From NCBI GenBank assembly GCA_037976565.1, contig CP137672.1, positions 22,592,134 through 22,656,133 on the forward strand: a stretch of 64,000 nucleotides of DNA, written 5' to 3'. Source of the DNA: Mesocentrotus franciscanus. Its lineage: Eukaryota; Echinodermata; Echinoidea; Camarodonta; Strongylocentrotidae. Below, in pieces: positions 1-11,170 of the stretch. Position numbers and translations under genes: made by a program. A model generated the notes under the pieces. That model ran no database searches, was not told where the DNA came from, and saw only the letters and a list, made by a program, of their open reading frames with translations. Numbering within the stretch: the first letter of the stretch is position 1; the number at the start of each line of letters is the position of its first letter.

Positions 1-1854
1 TGTCATAGTGCCAAGTACAGGTATTGTTAAAAAAGATGAGATTTCAGCTTGGATTTTCCATTGGATTTTGCACAAACTTTCACCAATCTTTTTGCTGCTT
101 TTATAAAAACCAATAAAATATCATCATGGACTTCCCCTTTAATGTCTGAAGAAAACAAAGGTATATAAATTAAATTTTCAATTCGAAAACATGCATTTAA
201 CATATATTATAGACCACATGTTTTCAAATGCCTCAATAAATGCCACTGTCTATAATTAATACAATGAATGAAATTACTGTTTAATAATTTTGAAAACTGA
301 GTAACTTTGGTAAAACATTAAAGTATCATTGCTTGCCTAAATATAGGAACACCTGGGTAAATAGGAATAAAACTTAGAAAAGTGATTTAATCTATCTTTT
401 TTCGTCCCTAGGAAGGATACAGATCCTCTTCATTTTCCTTTTATCCATGATCAATAAAACAATGAAAAGGACCTAGTAATTTACTGGGAAAAAAATATTA
501 GGTAAACTACAAAACTTTTTGAATTTCTGCTTCCTATATCTACCTCTGTTCCTAAGAAATTTTTCTTTTCTTACGGTGGAACATTTTAAGGGCACGTGAA
601 ATTTTACTAAAGATCTCAAAGACTTTCAAAATGTCAATTTACAGACAATTTTTCAAGCAAGAAACTGTTTTGAATTTCATGCATGTTTCACAAGAATTAA
701 GAGTTAATACCACAAAATAATGGAATCTAAAACAGATTTTTATTACTCACAAATGCTTTAGGCCATAAAAACCTGTCAATGATTGGTACAACAAAATCGA
801 AGAATAGCAACAAATACAGACATGGTAAAGCTTTTTGTCTTGCACCCATCGGAGTAAATTCTTGAGTATGTCTGTATTCGTTGCTATTCTTCAAAAACCC
901 ATCTCTAAATGTTTGCAAAAAGTTTCTGGTTTTAGGGGACAAAACGAATTGGAAAGGTATCAACAGGATATATATTTTCCAGAGTTTCTTCTCCTGTTCT
1001 CATCATGTGTTTTCCATTGTTGTCTTCATCAGATAACATCCCTACAAGATGGGGGGACAAAAAAGCAACAAAAATAATGAAGATTTGAAAAGATGAAGAC
1101 AAAATTGCATCCTCTCAATATATTACCCTTTGCAAATGGCAACAGTCAAACTTGAAAAACAATGATTTGCTTTAGAGAGAGCCTTAAACTTAAGGCAAGG
1201 ATGTAAAAAAAAAAATATGTGTCAAATGAAAAGAATTCAAAATTATATTATCATGGATGCATAATCTTATGAAAGTACTTGCTATTAAAACTCATATTTT
1301 TGTGGGAGATTTAAAGAAAAAGAGGATGTTCAATGAAGTAGCTAACAAATTTCTTTTAAAGGGTTGCAAATCAGAGCTACAACATTTCATGTACTTTAAG
1401 TCATCTCTACAAAACATTTCTGATGAACTTGTTACAGGGTATTTCAGGCTCAGTAACCCACTACTTCCACTGATGGAAGTTACAGCAAGACAATATTTGA
1501 GAGCCTCCTTAGATGCTAGCAGTCCATCTTAAATATCATGAAAAAGATCCTCTATGAATTTGCATGTTGACAGACGTATTTATTTGTCTTGGTCTAGGAA
1601 ATAAGTAAAGCTCTGCCAAATCTTAATTGAAAATGCTAATAACGTTATATTAATATCGGCAGGAAACTTTGTTCTGAAATATTTTAGAATGAACATATAC
1701 CAATCATCACTAGCATTTGGTAAACACTGTAAACAAATACTTAAGTATGTGAGGGGGAGATGTAAGCCAAGCTGTGCATGCTTTACCATTACATCACGTT
1801 ACATGGCGGTGAGTGATGAAATAGTTACTAGGTTAGGTACATGTATGAAGCAGG

Positions 1855-2092
1855 GGAATATTTAAGATTTTGTAAGTGGGAGGGGGGGGGGGTTCTTTTT
1901 CCCCTTAAAAAAAATTTTGACAACTAAAACAAAGAAAATAAAGGAACAAATAAGGTAATCAAGCATAAAAAGAGGGATCCAATTTCCAAAAATCTCTGAA
2001 AGGCAACAAAAAAAGGTGAAAGGCAAAAAAAAAAGGGGGGGATCCCAAGTCTCAACCCCCTAGGGTGCCCCTCCTGATCCACCCCAGTGTAG
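1855..2092 (-). repeat. Degenerate GGATCC-containing dispersed repeat
   Basis: Read on the minus strand, this starts near 2092 with a GGGGTGGATCAGGAGG-like end, continues GGGGTTGAG, then holds an A/T-rich middle and ends in a long C run (G run on the plus strand, 1881-1892). The ends and the GGGGTTGAG motif match the elements at 12566-12745 and 16340-16572. No TSD is clear. Confidence 0.35.
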
Positions 2093-3445
2093 ATATATAT
2101 CTTACAAAAGGCTAATATTCCAGCAGCGTGTATTCCATGGGCAATATGAATCCTATTCTGAACCAAAATATATAAACTAAACAAGTTATGTCCTTTACAA
2201 TGTGTAAGTAGTAAGTTTGGTATATGTATCGAGTGAGGATTAACAGTTGATAATAGTCACAAAATACCCAAAATATATACTTTGAAATGAAATCATTTTG
2301 AACATAAATATTACAAAATTTACTTCTTTAAAAGTTATGACAATACTTGTTAAAAAAGCTGCTTGATAATGCTATCTAGTGAATCAGCATTCATGCATGT
2401 TTTTGTTCCAATGACATAATAAGTCAAATATTTTAGAGCGTGGGCAGCCTTCATAATTTGTTTTCATCATGAAATTTACACTAAACCTATTATCCATTCC
2501 AATATATTGATCATAATCCCCATCTAGCTCTTCATCTCACGTTCCCTAGGCTTCTGCATTTCCTCCTAAAATACTTTTTTTTCAAAGAATATCCATCATA
2601 ATAAATAAATTCTATAACACAATACAAAATTTGTTCAACACAAACAATTAATATCAAGTGCTCCATATTCCAACTATCATTTAACATTCTTCTTTTTTCC
2701 TTTCTTTTTTTACTGTTCAGCAGACATTAGACCTTACAAATGATTGCATTTGAAAATATTACTGACATAAGGTTTCCTCTTGGGGCATAAGAAGTCTTTG
2801 AAAGAAAATGATCAATGCAAAAAAATTATAAATTGATTGCCCTTTCTTGATAAATGAAACTAAGTAAATTCATTAATCATTTTGTGACACCTTTGAATTT
2901 AGATAACCTTAATGATTCATTACCAGATGCATGAGTTGCCGAAAAATAGATATACTGAAAATGAATGAAGTCAGAAATAGCATTTCTATCTAATAGCACC
3001 TTTCATATGATGGTCTGAACAATCAAGACAAATTAAAAGCACCAGAGATATTGAAAATAGTTTTACTGTGGTTAAACTAAATCTGTCCTGTGTCAAGTAC
3101 ATGTACGTGCTATTTCTTTTTCTAATTTTCACTTCCAACACGGAAATACTCATTACACCAACAGCTATTCTTCAGGATGTACAGAAGGACATTCTTTTGT
3201 AATCACACATCTTGAAGTATCCCTAAGACACCCCTACTTGAGTTCTCTCCTGGGTATAGAGTGGCAAAAGTAGCATTAAGGTTACTGCTGAGTTGCAACC
3301 CTAGGTACTTTGATCTAATCCATGAAATTTCTAACATTTGAAGGTAAAATACACATCAATTCTAGTGGTGAAACATATAATAATATTAGTTCACACAAAT
3401 CAACCTCTAAACAAAAATTAGGTTGAAAAAGTAAATCTCTCTAAA

Positions 3446-3622
3446 AGCTCATTCAGATATGAAGAGGTGAACGGCAGCATTTTTTTTTAATGTGTAAATT
3501 AATTGCAACTGTGTGCTACAAAGATCCTACACGTACGTGTACTCACTGAGACGGAGCTCTCTTTTATGCATATTACCCTTACGTCATTAACAAATTTACT
3601 TATTTACTGCGTCATATCTGAA
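3446..3622. mobile_element. MITE with TCAGATATGA-type TIRs, copy 1
   Basis: About 177 bp. The left end AGCTCATTCAGATATGA is inverted at the right end (TGCGTCATATCTGAAC). The same TIRs and internal GAGCTCT motif recur at 27699-27864 and 35935-36147. There is no coding capacity, so it is non-autonomous. Confidence 0.6.
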
Positions 3623-4264
3623 CAAAATAAAAATATTGGATGGTACATCAAAATGCAACATCTTTATCACTTGTGTTTGTAGAGATCACTGTGAAGTGCG
3701 AAATGATGTTAGTCCTCAAAGTAAAACAAGAGACCCATCTTGATTCTTTTCTGGAGATTCACAGATGGTGGAACAACAGATGACACAAAGACAACATCAA
3801 GATGAACAGATTGAGATGGAAGTTAGTCAAGAGTTGTTGCAGAGCAAGACAGCGAGCGTTGCTTGGGTGAGTGATGAAATCGTTAGTTGAAAGAAGGTTA
3901 CCGGGTACACATTGGACAACGCTGGGAGGACACCACCAGTGATGCAGTCCAGACCCGGGGTTTCCAGATGGAGATACCAGGATGAAATCCTTTGGTTATG
4001 ACCATTCAGTGCAAGGTCTACTCTTCCTCTTCTCTCTCTCCATATCCTTCTCTCTCACATTCTCTTGCTCTCTCTCTCTCACTTCTAGCTTATATTCTCT
4101 CTCTTTCCCTCCCTTCCCATCTCTAGACTGTGAGATCCAGGACCCCAAACTGAGATCGGTCTGGACTGCATTACTGGCAGACACCAATTAAGACGAAGAA
4201 GATGATGTTATAATGGAGACGGTGGTGGTGCTAGCGAGCCTGGGTGAGGCCGAGAGAACACAGT

Positions 4265-4426
4265 TCAGGCTATCGCTGTGACAACATTGTTTGCATGGTC
4301 CTTACTATCACTGCTGAGTTGATCACTGATGGCCGACCCTGATCCATAGAGGGGCATTACCTCCCCCTTCTCAATCCGAGCTTCCCTTGAGATGGGTATC
4401 CTAAGAAGGTCACTCACAAAGACAGC
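4265..4426 (-). CDS. PLPP: PLPP exon 6: end of TM6, cytosolic tail and stop codon
   Basis: The acceptor is TTTTTTCAAG (AG at 4428-4427). The exon continues in phase 0 with AVFVSDLL, matching the AVYVSDFF-type end of TM6 in vertebrate members. A 45-residue cytosolic tail follows (RIPISREARIEKGEVMPLYG, then a Ser/Asp-rich stretch and NNVVTAIA) and ends in TGA at 4267-4265. The coding part is 162 bp (53 codons plus stop). Tails diverge between paralogues, so the tail itself does not help orthology. Intron 5 upstream is only 387 bp. The 3' UTR continues below 4265. Confidence 0.9.
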   Translation of the reverse strand, partial: AVFVSDLLRIPISREARIEKGEVMPLYGSGSAISDQLSSDSKDHANNVVTAIA

Positions 4427-4813
4427 CTTGAAAAAAGGAAATGAGAAAAACTCTTAAAGCGTACCATATCACACACACACAAACAAAAATTGCTCTGTAT
4501 GCTAAGTTTTTCATGTCACTTTACTGTATTCAAAATATGTGCTTCAAAAAGTACTTGTGGAAAGACTTATTACAAGTTTAGCTACACTCTCAATTAACAT
4601 AGAAGCAACTTGTGAGCAGACTATTCCACGCACTTGTACATGCTCACATAAAAAAAGGGCATGCATGGATTTTTACAAGCTCATAACTTTTTCATTGTTT
4701 GAACAATCTGATTTTCTTATTTTCTTACTCCCATCAAATTCAACTTGTTGGAAAAGTTGGATTGCACATGGAAGAGTAAATTGAACAAAAGACTTCAAAT
4801 AAAGGTAACATAC
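4427..4813 (-). other. PLPP intron 5
   Basis: 387 bp between GTATGT (4813-4808) and CAAG (ending 4427). A short CA tract lies near 4472-4483 and no repeat family is recognised. It is the only short intron in the window. Confidence 0.85.
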
Positions 4814-4996
4814 CACTAAGATGGCTACAACTAGACCCAGGATGCTGCCAGCAAAGACATCGCTCCAGTGATGCTTGTAGTCCGATACTCTAGAGAGACC
4901 AACTAAAATGGCCGCCAGGGCACCGGCTAACTGCAGGAAAGGCCTGAGCAGGGTATCTCCAAATACTTCTGGTATCATTCGGGCTTGAAGATAAAT
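4814..4996 (-). CDS. PLPP: PLPP exon 5: end of TM4, TM5, catalytic motif C3, start of TM6
   Basis: 183 bp, exactly 61 codons in phase 0. The acceptor is TTTCAG (4999-4997) and the donor GTATGT starts at 4813. The translation opens IYLQARM (end of TM4; YLQAR is conserved in the family), continues [18 protein letters not shown] (TM5), then carries [12 protein letters not shown], the C3 motif with nucleophilic His and partner Asp, and ends [16 protein letters not shown] (TM6). No frame problem is seen. The segment between YLQARM and LLRP (IPEVFGDT) looks about two residues longer than in vertebrate paralogues as I recall them. Confidence 0.96.
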
Positions 4997-5239
4997 CTGA
5001 AATGATTAGACACATACCGTAAATGATAATCATTGATAATTTGTTTCATTTTCTTAATTATGTAGAGGCAGGGGTGAATTCTGTCAATTACTATTACTTC
5101 TGTCAAGTATTTTTATTTCCAACAACAACCACATACTATTACATTATTATATTTTTTTCTCTTCATGCATCTCAATCGTTCATCAACTCGAATTGTCATT
5201 GTTGTATTCGTTTACTTGTTGAGTTCAATTGTTGTTCAC

Positions 5240-5310
5240 GGCCTTGCTGAAAAGCAGCTTCTAGCTGATAGCAGGCTTTTTAACCGTCATTAAATAAATA
5301 AAATATTAAA
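5240..5310 (+). repeat. Possible LINE 3' end with AAAT tail
   Basis: A stem-like segment (GCTGAAAAGCAGC, then AGCTGATAGCAGGC) is followed by CATTAAATAAATAAA. This is the layout of a non-LTR retrotransposon 3' end with a short tandem tail. No coding sequence precedes it, so the call is tentative. Confidence 0.3.
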
Positions 5311-5354
5311 AAATACAAAAAAAATACAGAAATATACGCAACCCAATGATTTAG

Positions 5355-6075
5355 ATTTAGAACATAATGCTAATTTTGATTTGTATAAAGTTTCTAAATG
5401 GTTTAAAGCTATAATAGACCTCTTATAAACAAAATGAAGACTAATTTCATGACATTTTGTTTAAATAGTACGTTTGAAACTTCAAATTAATTGAGTGACA
5501 TTACCATTTGCATCGATTCTATTCCTTTGAAAAGGGTGAATGTTGTAAATTTTCTTGGAGTATATATTGACTGTAATTTGAAATGGGATACTCATGTGAA
5601 CAATATTATTTGTAAAGTATCTAGATGTATTGGTATCTTATTCAAACTGAAATACTCTCTTTTAGATCATGCTTTGTTCTCATTATATAATGCACATATC
5701 TATAATTTACTATTTGTCCAAATACTGACATAAAACCTAATCATACTTTACACTATATTGTTCCTCTGGCTTATGTCTTTATCCACTGTTTGTTTTTAAA
5801 TTGTTCACATGTCTTTTAGTAACAGAATAAGTTGAAAAAAACAAATAATTTCTTATTTTACAAGGCCTTTTAGACTTTTTTTTAGTTTCCCTTTTTCTTA
5901 TTTTCGACTGGTTAATTTGGTCTCTTTGTACTGTTTGACATGAATTTTAGTGTAACATCTCCCATGTATTGTATTTGCATGAATTTGTATGATTGCATGT
6001 ATTTTTTTTAAATGTATAATGTTGTAATGACCTATTGTTTTTATATGAAGATGAATATAAATGAACAAATGAATG
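5355..6075 (+). mobile_element. Non-LTR retrotransposon relic (C-terminal part of reverse transcriptase) with 3' tail
   Basis: Plus-strand reading gives LYKVSKWFKA near 5375-5410, then KTNFMTF near 5435-5455. An open stretch at 5491-5733 contains FLGVYIDCNLKWDTHVN, IGILFKLKY and LYNAHIYNLLF. These are the order and spacing of motifs after the catalytic core in jockey/CR1-type reverse transcriptases (the 'FLGV.ID..L.W..HI' segment). Frame changes and stops separate the pieces, so it is dead. Non-coding A+T-rich sequence follows, ending in an ATGAATGAATG-type tail near 6060-6078, typical of a LINE 3' end. The exact clade is not decided. Confidence 0.75.
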
Positions 6076-6711
6076 AATCGTATTTTTGCCCATTAATCTA
6101 CAAGATTTCCCACCAAAGTGTATGATGGAGGTATAAATCAAGAATAATGTACAGTTTCCCAGCAGGACATGGGCATCCCCATTATCTTGATAACGTGACA
6201 TGTATTCTTATTTATGCATGCTTCCTTCTCTGGCATGTGAAGGGGTGAAGTATTCCATTCACCTGCTATTATCATAGTTGTAGTAACCACAATAGGCCAT
6301 TTTTAAATATGGGGGAGCAAACAAGGCCAGTGGGAATTCCCACTCCAGATCGATGGAAGCACAATAGAACCTGATTTCTACTACCACACTTAAAATTCTT
6401 TGGGGTGAGGTTTCCTTATGTAAATATCAATATTTGTATGTTTTTATTATTTTACAAAATTCAGCCACTGGCTGTGACGGAGAGATAATAAAACCATCAA
6501 TTAAATCAAATGAAATGATTGTAATAATTATAATAGCAGTAATAAAAATAACATTAATAATAACAATACCGGTAGTAATAATAAAAATAGTAGTAGTGGG
6601 TTCTTGTAAAACACTCATGTCTATCACATTTGACACTCCTGATGCTCCACTGCTATTACCCCAAGCTTTAGCATGGCTGCTATTACAGTTCTCTAGCATT
6701 TCAAAGAACTA

Positions 6712-6851
6712 ATTCATATTGGGTACCAATTTGCATTACTTGGGTGGAGAGTGGCAAGTGTGCCAAAGGGCATTAGTGTCATGACAGGGGATATGAACCC
6801 TGTATCTTGTGCTTTATAGTACAGGGACTTATCCACTTGACTGTGACACCT
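6712..6851 (-). mobile_element. Degenerate tRNA-derived SINE, minus strand
   Basis: The minus strand starts AGGTGTCACAGTCAAGTGG (A-box region) and carries GGTTCATATCC (pol III B-box) about 40 bp later, then ATGCCCTTTGGCA. This is the same order as in the better copy at 26829-27086, and the copy is diverged and truncated. Confidence 0.55.
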
Positions 6852-7407
6852 CCAAAAGGAAGTGGGATAAAGAAATTGGGAATAGCTTACTATATTTCCT
6901 CTTCGTACAAAATCACATTGTTTATTTAAAAGAGATTTAATAGTATTTACTTAGTTGCTTTAGAATAAAAATATAAGTAATAAAACTAACTGAAATGCAG
7001 ACACATTGTAATACAATTTTTTTTTAAATAAATATTTCTACTTTCCGAAAGGCTGTAGATATTAGCAGATTCCATGGCAATTACAAAAGAGCAACTTGAA
7101 AATGTGACTCTTTTTCAGATTTAGACATCACAATGACTGGCAAAAACATCTGAAAATGTGTGTGTTCTCGATCATTCTCATTCATGCATTCATTCTCTTC
7201 CCCAATATTCTTCAAATATGTATCAGCTAAATATAACTTCGGCATTGGACGTGATTCGAGGGTGGTAGTAGAAATCAGGTTCTTTTGTGCTTTCCTCAGG
7301 AGTTTGAATTCCCACTGGTCTTGTTTGTTTTTTTTGTCCTATTTCTCTCTCCCTTTCATGATGCTCTAACACGTTACAACAGTTCATGAATGGTTCTTTC
7401 GTTTCAG

Positions 7408-7538
7408 TTATCTTGCTCCTGACTGAGTTTAAAGATTGTCGTTTTTTTGGAAGGTCTTTTTGACCATCACAAGATTTACACTCCATCAGAGGATTTGAAG
7501 TCATAGACTGGAACACATATAATTCAACTACTTTGAAG
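7408..7538 (+). other. Splice-site-bounded pseudo-exon, copy 1
   Basis: 131 bp on the plus strand between TTTCGTTTCAG and GAAG|GTAAGA. It begins TTATCTTGCTCCTGACTGAG. All three frames are closed in the related copies, so any exon use would be non-coding. Confidence 0.4.
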
Positions 7539-7859
7539 GTAAGATTTGTCATGTGAATCAGCATTAAATTAATCCATTAACCAATATTCTTCAAATATGT
7601 ATCAGCTGCATGTACATTATGTTATAACTTCAGTATTGGACGTGATTCAAAGGTGGTACCAAAAAAAAACTGTAGTAGGTATCAAGTTCTATTGTGCTTC
7701 CCTCGATCGGGAGTGGGAATTCCCACTGGTCTTGTTTGCTTTTTTTAAGTGAGTGCGTTTCTATTAACTCACCTCCTCTACATGCTTTTTTTAAATTTTA
7801 TAATGCTCTAAAACACTCTCTTGCATGCCCTCACTTGCTCTCTCTCTCTCCCTTTCATG

Positions 7860-8192
7860 ATGCTCTAGCATGTTACAATCAATCTGTTGCATATGTTATA
7901 TAATTGGTAAGTTTAGAGAATAACAATCTTTTTACTCAGGACCAAAATAACTGAAATGAAAGAACACTTCGTGAACTTTGGTTTTATGACATATCCATGG
8001 CCCATAACCCTACCAATCACGACTACGTATTTGGGTCATGGATATGTCATAAAAACAAAGTTCATGAACGGTTCTTTCATTTCAGTTATCTTGCTCCTGA
8101 CTGAGTAGAAAGATCGTTATTCTCTTAACTTACCAATCATATAACATATGCAACAAATCGATTGTTGTTACATGTTAGAGCTTTCTGAGCCT
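7860..8192. repeat. Large imperfect inverted repeat (arms ~150 bp)
   Basis: The left arm (about 7866-8012) runs GCTCTAGCATGTTACAA through ATGACATATCCATGGCCC. It is the reverse complement, with scattered changes, of the right arm (about 8033-8185), which ends TTGTTACATGTTAGAGC. The loop is about 20 bp. Transcribed from either strand it would form a long hairpin. The right arm includes the start of pseudo-exon copy 2, so the left arm holds its antisense. Confidence 0.8.
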
Positions 8193-8264
8193 CACATGAT
8201 TTACACTCCATCAGAGAATGTGAAGTCATTGACTGGAACACATTATAATTCAACTGATTTGAAG
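8086..8264 (+). other. Splice-site-bounded pseudo-exon, copy 2
   Basis: 179 bp from TTTCATTTCAG to GAAG|GTAAGA. It is the same segment as copy 1 but lengthened by the right part of the inverted repeat. Confidence 0.4.
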
Positions 8265-8457
8265 GTAAGATTTATCATGTGAATGAATCAGCATTTATAC
8301 ATATTTTCTCCAAAAGGCTCGTCCGTTATCATCAAAGTACCAGCTGAATTGTTACCGGTAAAAATATTACTACTTGTTAACCCACCAATCACGATTGCGT
8401 ATTTGGGTCATGTGTATGTCATATAAACACAGTTCATGAACGGTTCTTTCATTTCAG

Positions 8458-8590
8458 TTATCTTGCTCCTGACTGAGTAGAAAGATTGTCATTTTCTTTG
8501 GAAGGTCTTTCTGAGCGTCACAAGATTTACACTCCATCAGAGGATTTGAAGTCATTGACTGGAACACATTATAATTCAACTGATTTGAAG
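8458..8590 (+). other. Splice-site-bounded pseudo-exon, copy 3
   Basis: 133 bp from TTTCATTTCAG to GAAG|GTAAGG. Each reading frame meets a stop within the first 24 bases, so it cannot be coding. Confidence 0.4.
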
Positions 8591-8779
8591 GTAAGGTTCG
8601 TCATGTGAATCAGCATTTATACATATTTTCTCCAAAAGGCGCGTCCGTTATCATCAAAGTACCAGCTGAATTGTTACCGGTAAAAATATTACTACTTGTT
8701 AACCCACCAATCACGATTGCGTATTTGGGTCTTGTGTATGTCATATAAACACAGTTCATGAACGGTTCTTTCATTTCAG

Positions 8780-8912
8780 TTATCTTGCTCCTGACTGAGT
8801 AGAAAGATTGTCATTTTCTTTGGAAGGTCTTTCTGAGCATCACAAGATTTACACTCCATCAGAGGATTTGAAGTCATAGACTGGAACACATTATAATTAA
8901 ACTGATTTGAAG
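8780..8912 (+). other. Splice-site-bounded pseudo-exon, copy 4
   Basis: 133 bp from TTTCATTTCAG to GAAG|GTAAGA, nearly identical to copy 3. Splice-like borders are preserved in all four copies. Confidence 0.4.
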
Positions 8913-9143
8913 GTAAGATTTATCATGTTAATCAGCATTAATCCATGTTTTTTTAAATAATATATTTGATTTTCATAAAAATAAAAATTCAAGAAAATGC
9001 AATGACAATACAAATGAAGCAGGCCCTGCAAAGCTCCCTTTAGTGCATGTTTCAATGAGAAACTCTGATTAAAAAAAGATTGTGGTCGTTATGGACAGGT
9101 AGTATTTTTATGCAGGTGCAGTGGCAAAAGCAGGTTTCACTAG

Positions 9144-9520
9144 TTAGGTTCAGACGACAATCCGTTAACTTTAAGTTTAGGTTGTGGTTTTAAACTTCAA
9201 AGTTATCTTGTAGTAAGGAGTTGTGCGGACGCACTGATGGTTACATAACGTGTAAGTTTACTGGAAGTTACAAATTATGAGCGATAACTACAAGCAGAGG
9301 AGGTTTCATCGCTCCAGGTTGTGTGCTGTGCAGACACGATTAACTTCGAGTATAAGCCAGTTTGTAGTTAAAATGAATGCTTTCCCTGCTAGTTTAAAGT
9401 TTGAATACTGTTTGTTTCGGTCCTGTGTGAACCCTCACCATTGTAAGTGGTACTCTGTACATAGCATCAAGGCAAACTTAAGGTTTAAAACTGTGACTGT
9501 ACCGTGTGAACAAAGCTAAT
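9144..9520. mobile_element. TIR element with GTTCACACGA-type ends, copy 1
   Basis: The left end is TAGGTTCAGACGACAATCC and the right end is ACCGTGTGAACAAAGCT, inverted relative to each other (GTTCACACG in the consensus). It shares CTTGTAGT(T)A, ACTACAAGCAG and TTTCGGTCCTGTGTGAACC with the copy at 52852-53190. It ends about 20 bp from the exon 4 donor, so it sits directly beside a splice site. Confidence 0.65.
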
Positions 9521-9543
9521 GTAATTAAAAATGGGATACTTAC

Positions 9544-9601
9544 AACCCAGTATGCGAAGAAGTAGAATGCAGAAGATGCGTGTCCTGATGGAAATGATAA
9601 T
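9544..9601 (-). CDS. PLPP: PLPP exon 4: catalytic motif C2 (PSGH)
   Basis: 58 bp, bounded by acceptor TTTTCAG (9604-9602) and donor GTAAGT (9543-9538). The first base completes an Arg codon split from exon 3 (AG|A). Nineteen codons follow: LSFPSGHASSAFYFFAYWV. PSGH is the C2 motif; its His acts as general base or acid in PAP2 enzymes. The following aromatic and aliphatic residues begin TM4. The exon ends in phase 0 and joins exon 5 in frame. A MITE-like repeat ends only about 20 bp downstream of the donor (see 9144-9520). Confidence 0.95.
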
Positions 9602-10959
9602 CTGAAAAGAAAGAGAAGGAAAAAAATATAAATATGGAAGGTGTTTGAAGCTTTTCTACATATGTAATAAATTTATTGATAACTATTCCTTTTCTCCACA
9701 AACGCTGTCTGGTATCATTATGCAGTAAAACACAATTTACATAATTTTCCTCACTAACTACTAGTATTATACAACTATAAATCATTGTGAGCTGAATTTC
9801 AGGAATTTATAACAATGGCCATTTTTGTGGCAGGGAACTTTTGCAAATGCACCAAATGCAATGTTGAATTTTTACTAATTTGCTTCATGAAATTTTGGCG
9901 GAATCTCAACGACTTGTGAAGTTCATGAAAGCCAAATACTTAAAGATAAACTTGAGTTCTGGTAATGGTGAAAAAAACATTGAAACAGTTCCTCTTCAAA
10001 TTCACACTGATTGTTAAGTAGTACAAATAAATGACTCTTGCTAAAGGAATTTGAACGAAATTGTGTAATTGCAGAGAAATGAGCAAAATAAACGTTGAAT
10101 ATTTCATCGGTCGGGCCGTCCCAAACCGAATTCAAAATTACTGATATGTCTGTTTAGCTCCCTCTTTCGGCAAGAACCTGATATCCTCCTCGCGGTGGGC
10201 GATTCATTCAAGCCAAACCCACTACACAAGGAAGCGAAAACGCTCTACTGAAAACTTCAGCATTACCATCAGCTGGTTGGTTGTGTTTAGCTAGCGCATC
10301 GCAGGCCCACAAATACATTGTAATAGTTTCAAATTCTTCTAACGTTCCTGCGGAAACAAACTTACGCTGAAAACAATGTGGGAGAGAGAAAGAGAGAATT
10401 TTTTTTTTTGGGGGGGGGGTGCATGGTGGTAATGACGATTGCAGCGCAGTGACCAATGTGCTGTGCGGAAAAATAATGAATTATCTCCTTTGTTTGGAAC
10501 TCTAGAACTCTGCTCTTCTTTCCATCTCAAAACTTTATTTGTGAATCGTATATCATACTTTTATTTTGAAGAGGAGTTCTCTCGTGTATCAATAAATCAA
10601 CGCATGCACTCATTTCTTACCATCAAAATACTCCACAAAATAATAAACAGCCACATACTAGTAGCTTTCTGTGGAATAAATTACATTGTACAACGATCTA
10701 TATACGCTATACCGGCCACTACACGTGACGATACACAGCCCAGATTCCCACTCCCTACACAAGTCCACTTATCGCGCGCTCAATAAATACACACACGTTG
10801 AGAAAAATCACACACGTGCGGCGAGGGGTCAAAAGTTCGCATGAATAATATTCTGACGTAATACTCATGCCCTAATAAGTAAGTAAGATCGTTGTGAGTG
10901 TGTTGAAACTAGGGAGGTGAGCTGTAAAAGGGTCGAAGGGTCACTGAAAGGACGGACAA

Positions 10960-11170
10960 ATTCAGGGTTTGTCTTATCATGGAGCTAATGGTCTTATACT
11001 CATTCTCATGTTTATTCTAAATCGCTGTGTCCGGGTTTCAAAGTTGCAGCTTCCTATTTATAAGAAAGTAATACTAATAGGGCTCGATATATATCCCCCC
11101 TTTCTTCTACTTCTGTTGGTAAGACAGGAACGGTATACACGGCATTATTTAGGCAAATTAGAAGTAACTT
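10960..11170 (+). repeat. Segment duplicated on both sides of the satellite block, copy 1
   Basis: Contains CTGTGTCCGGGTTTCAA, TTATAAGAAAGTAAT and GTATACACGGCATTAT. The same order of motifs recurs at about 16040-16200, beyond the interruption of the array, so it is probably part of the larger repeat unit. Confidence 0.55.

Larger units (their letters stand above)
1..4264 (-). other. 3' UTR and downstream sequence of the PLPP gene
   Basis: No coding region is seen here. The 3' UTR begins at 4264, but its end is not clear. Reading the minus strand downstream of the stop, an ATTAAA occurs at 3491-3486 inside a MITE-like repeat, and the first AATAAA I find is at 1584-1579. A C/T-rich tract (4020-4120) and two repeat copies (3446-3622 and about 1855-2092) lie here. 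The rest, including 1-1850, is A+T-rich sequence with no feature I can support. Confidence 0.5.
7196..8945 (+). repeat. Complex tandem duplication of a ~320-370 bp block
   Basis: Four related blocks: about 7196-7570, 7576-8290, 8291-8611 and 8612-8931. The last two are direct copies with a 320-321 bp period and only about ten differences, so that duplication is recent. The first two share an outer part (CAATATTCTTCAAATATGTA and ATTCCCACTGGTC); the second is enlarged by a long inverted repeat (7860-8192). Every block contains a TTTCAG...GAAGGTAAG segment described in separate entries. It lies inside intron 4, antisense to the gene. Confidence 0.85.
4997..9543 (-). other. PLPP intron 4
   Basis: 4,547 bp. 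It contains a LINE reverse-transcriptase relic (5355-6075), a degenerate SINE (6712-6851), a complex tandem duplication (7196-8945) and a TIR element (9144-9520). The stretch 6085-6710 has an ATA/AAT-rich tract (6525-6600) and otherwise nothing I can name. The stretch 6855-7195 holds nothing recognisable. Confidence 0.85.

Noticed and set aside
6427..6712. Open frames on both strands
   Set aside because: Caused by an ATA/AAT-rich tract that lacks stops in some frames.
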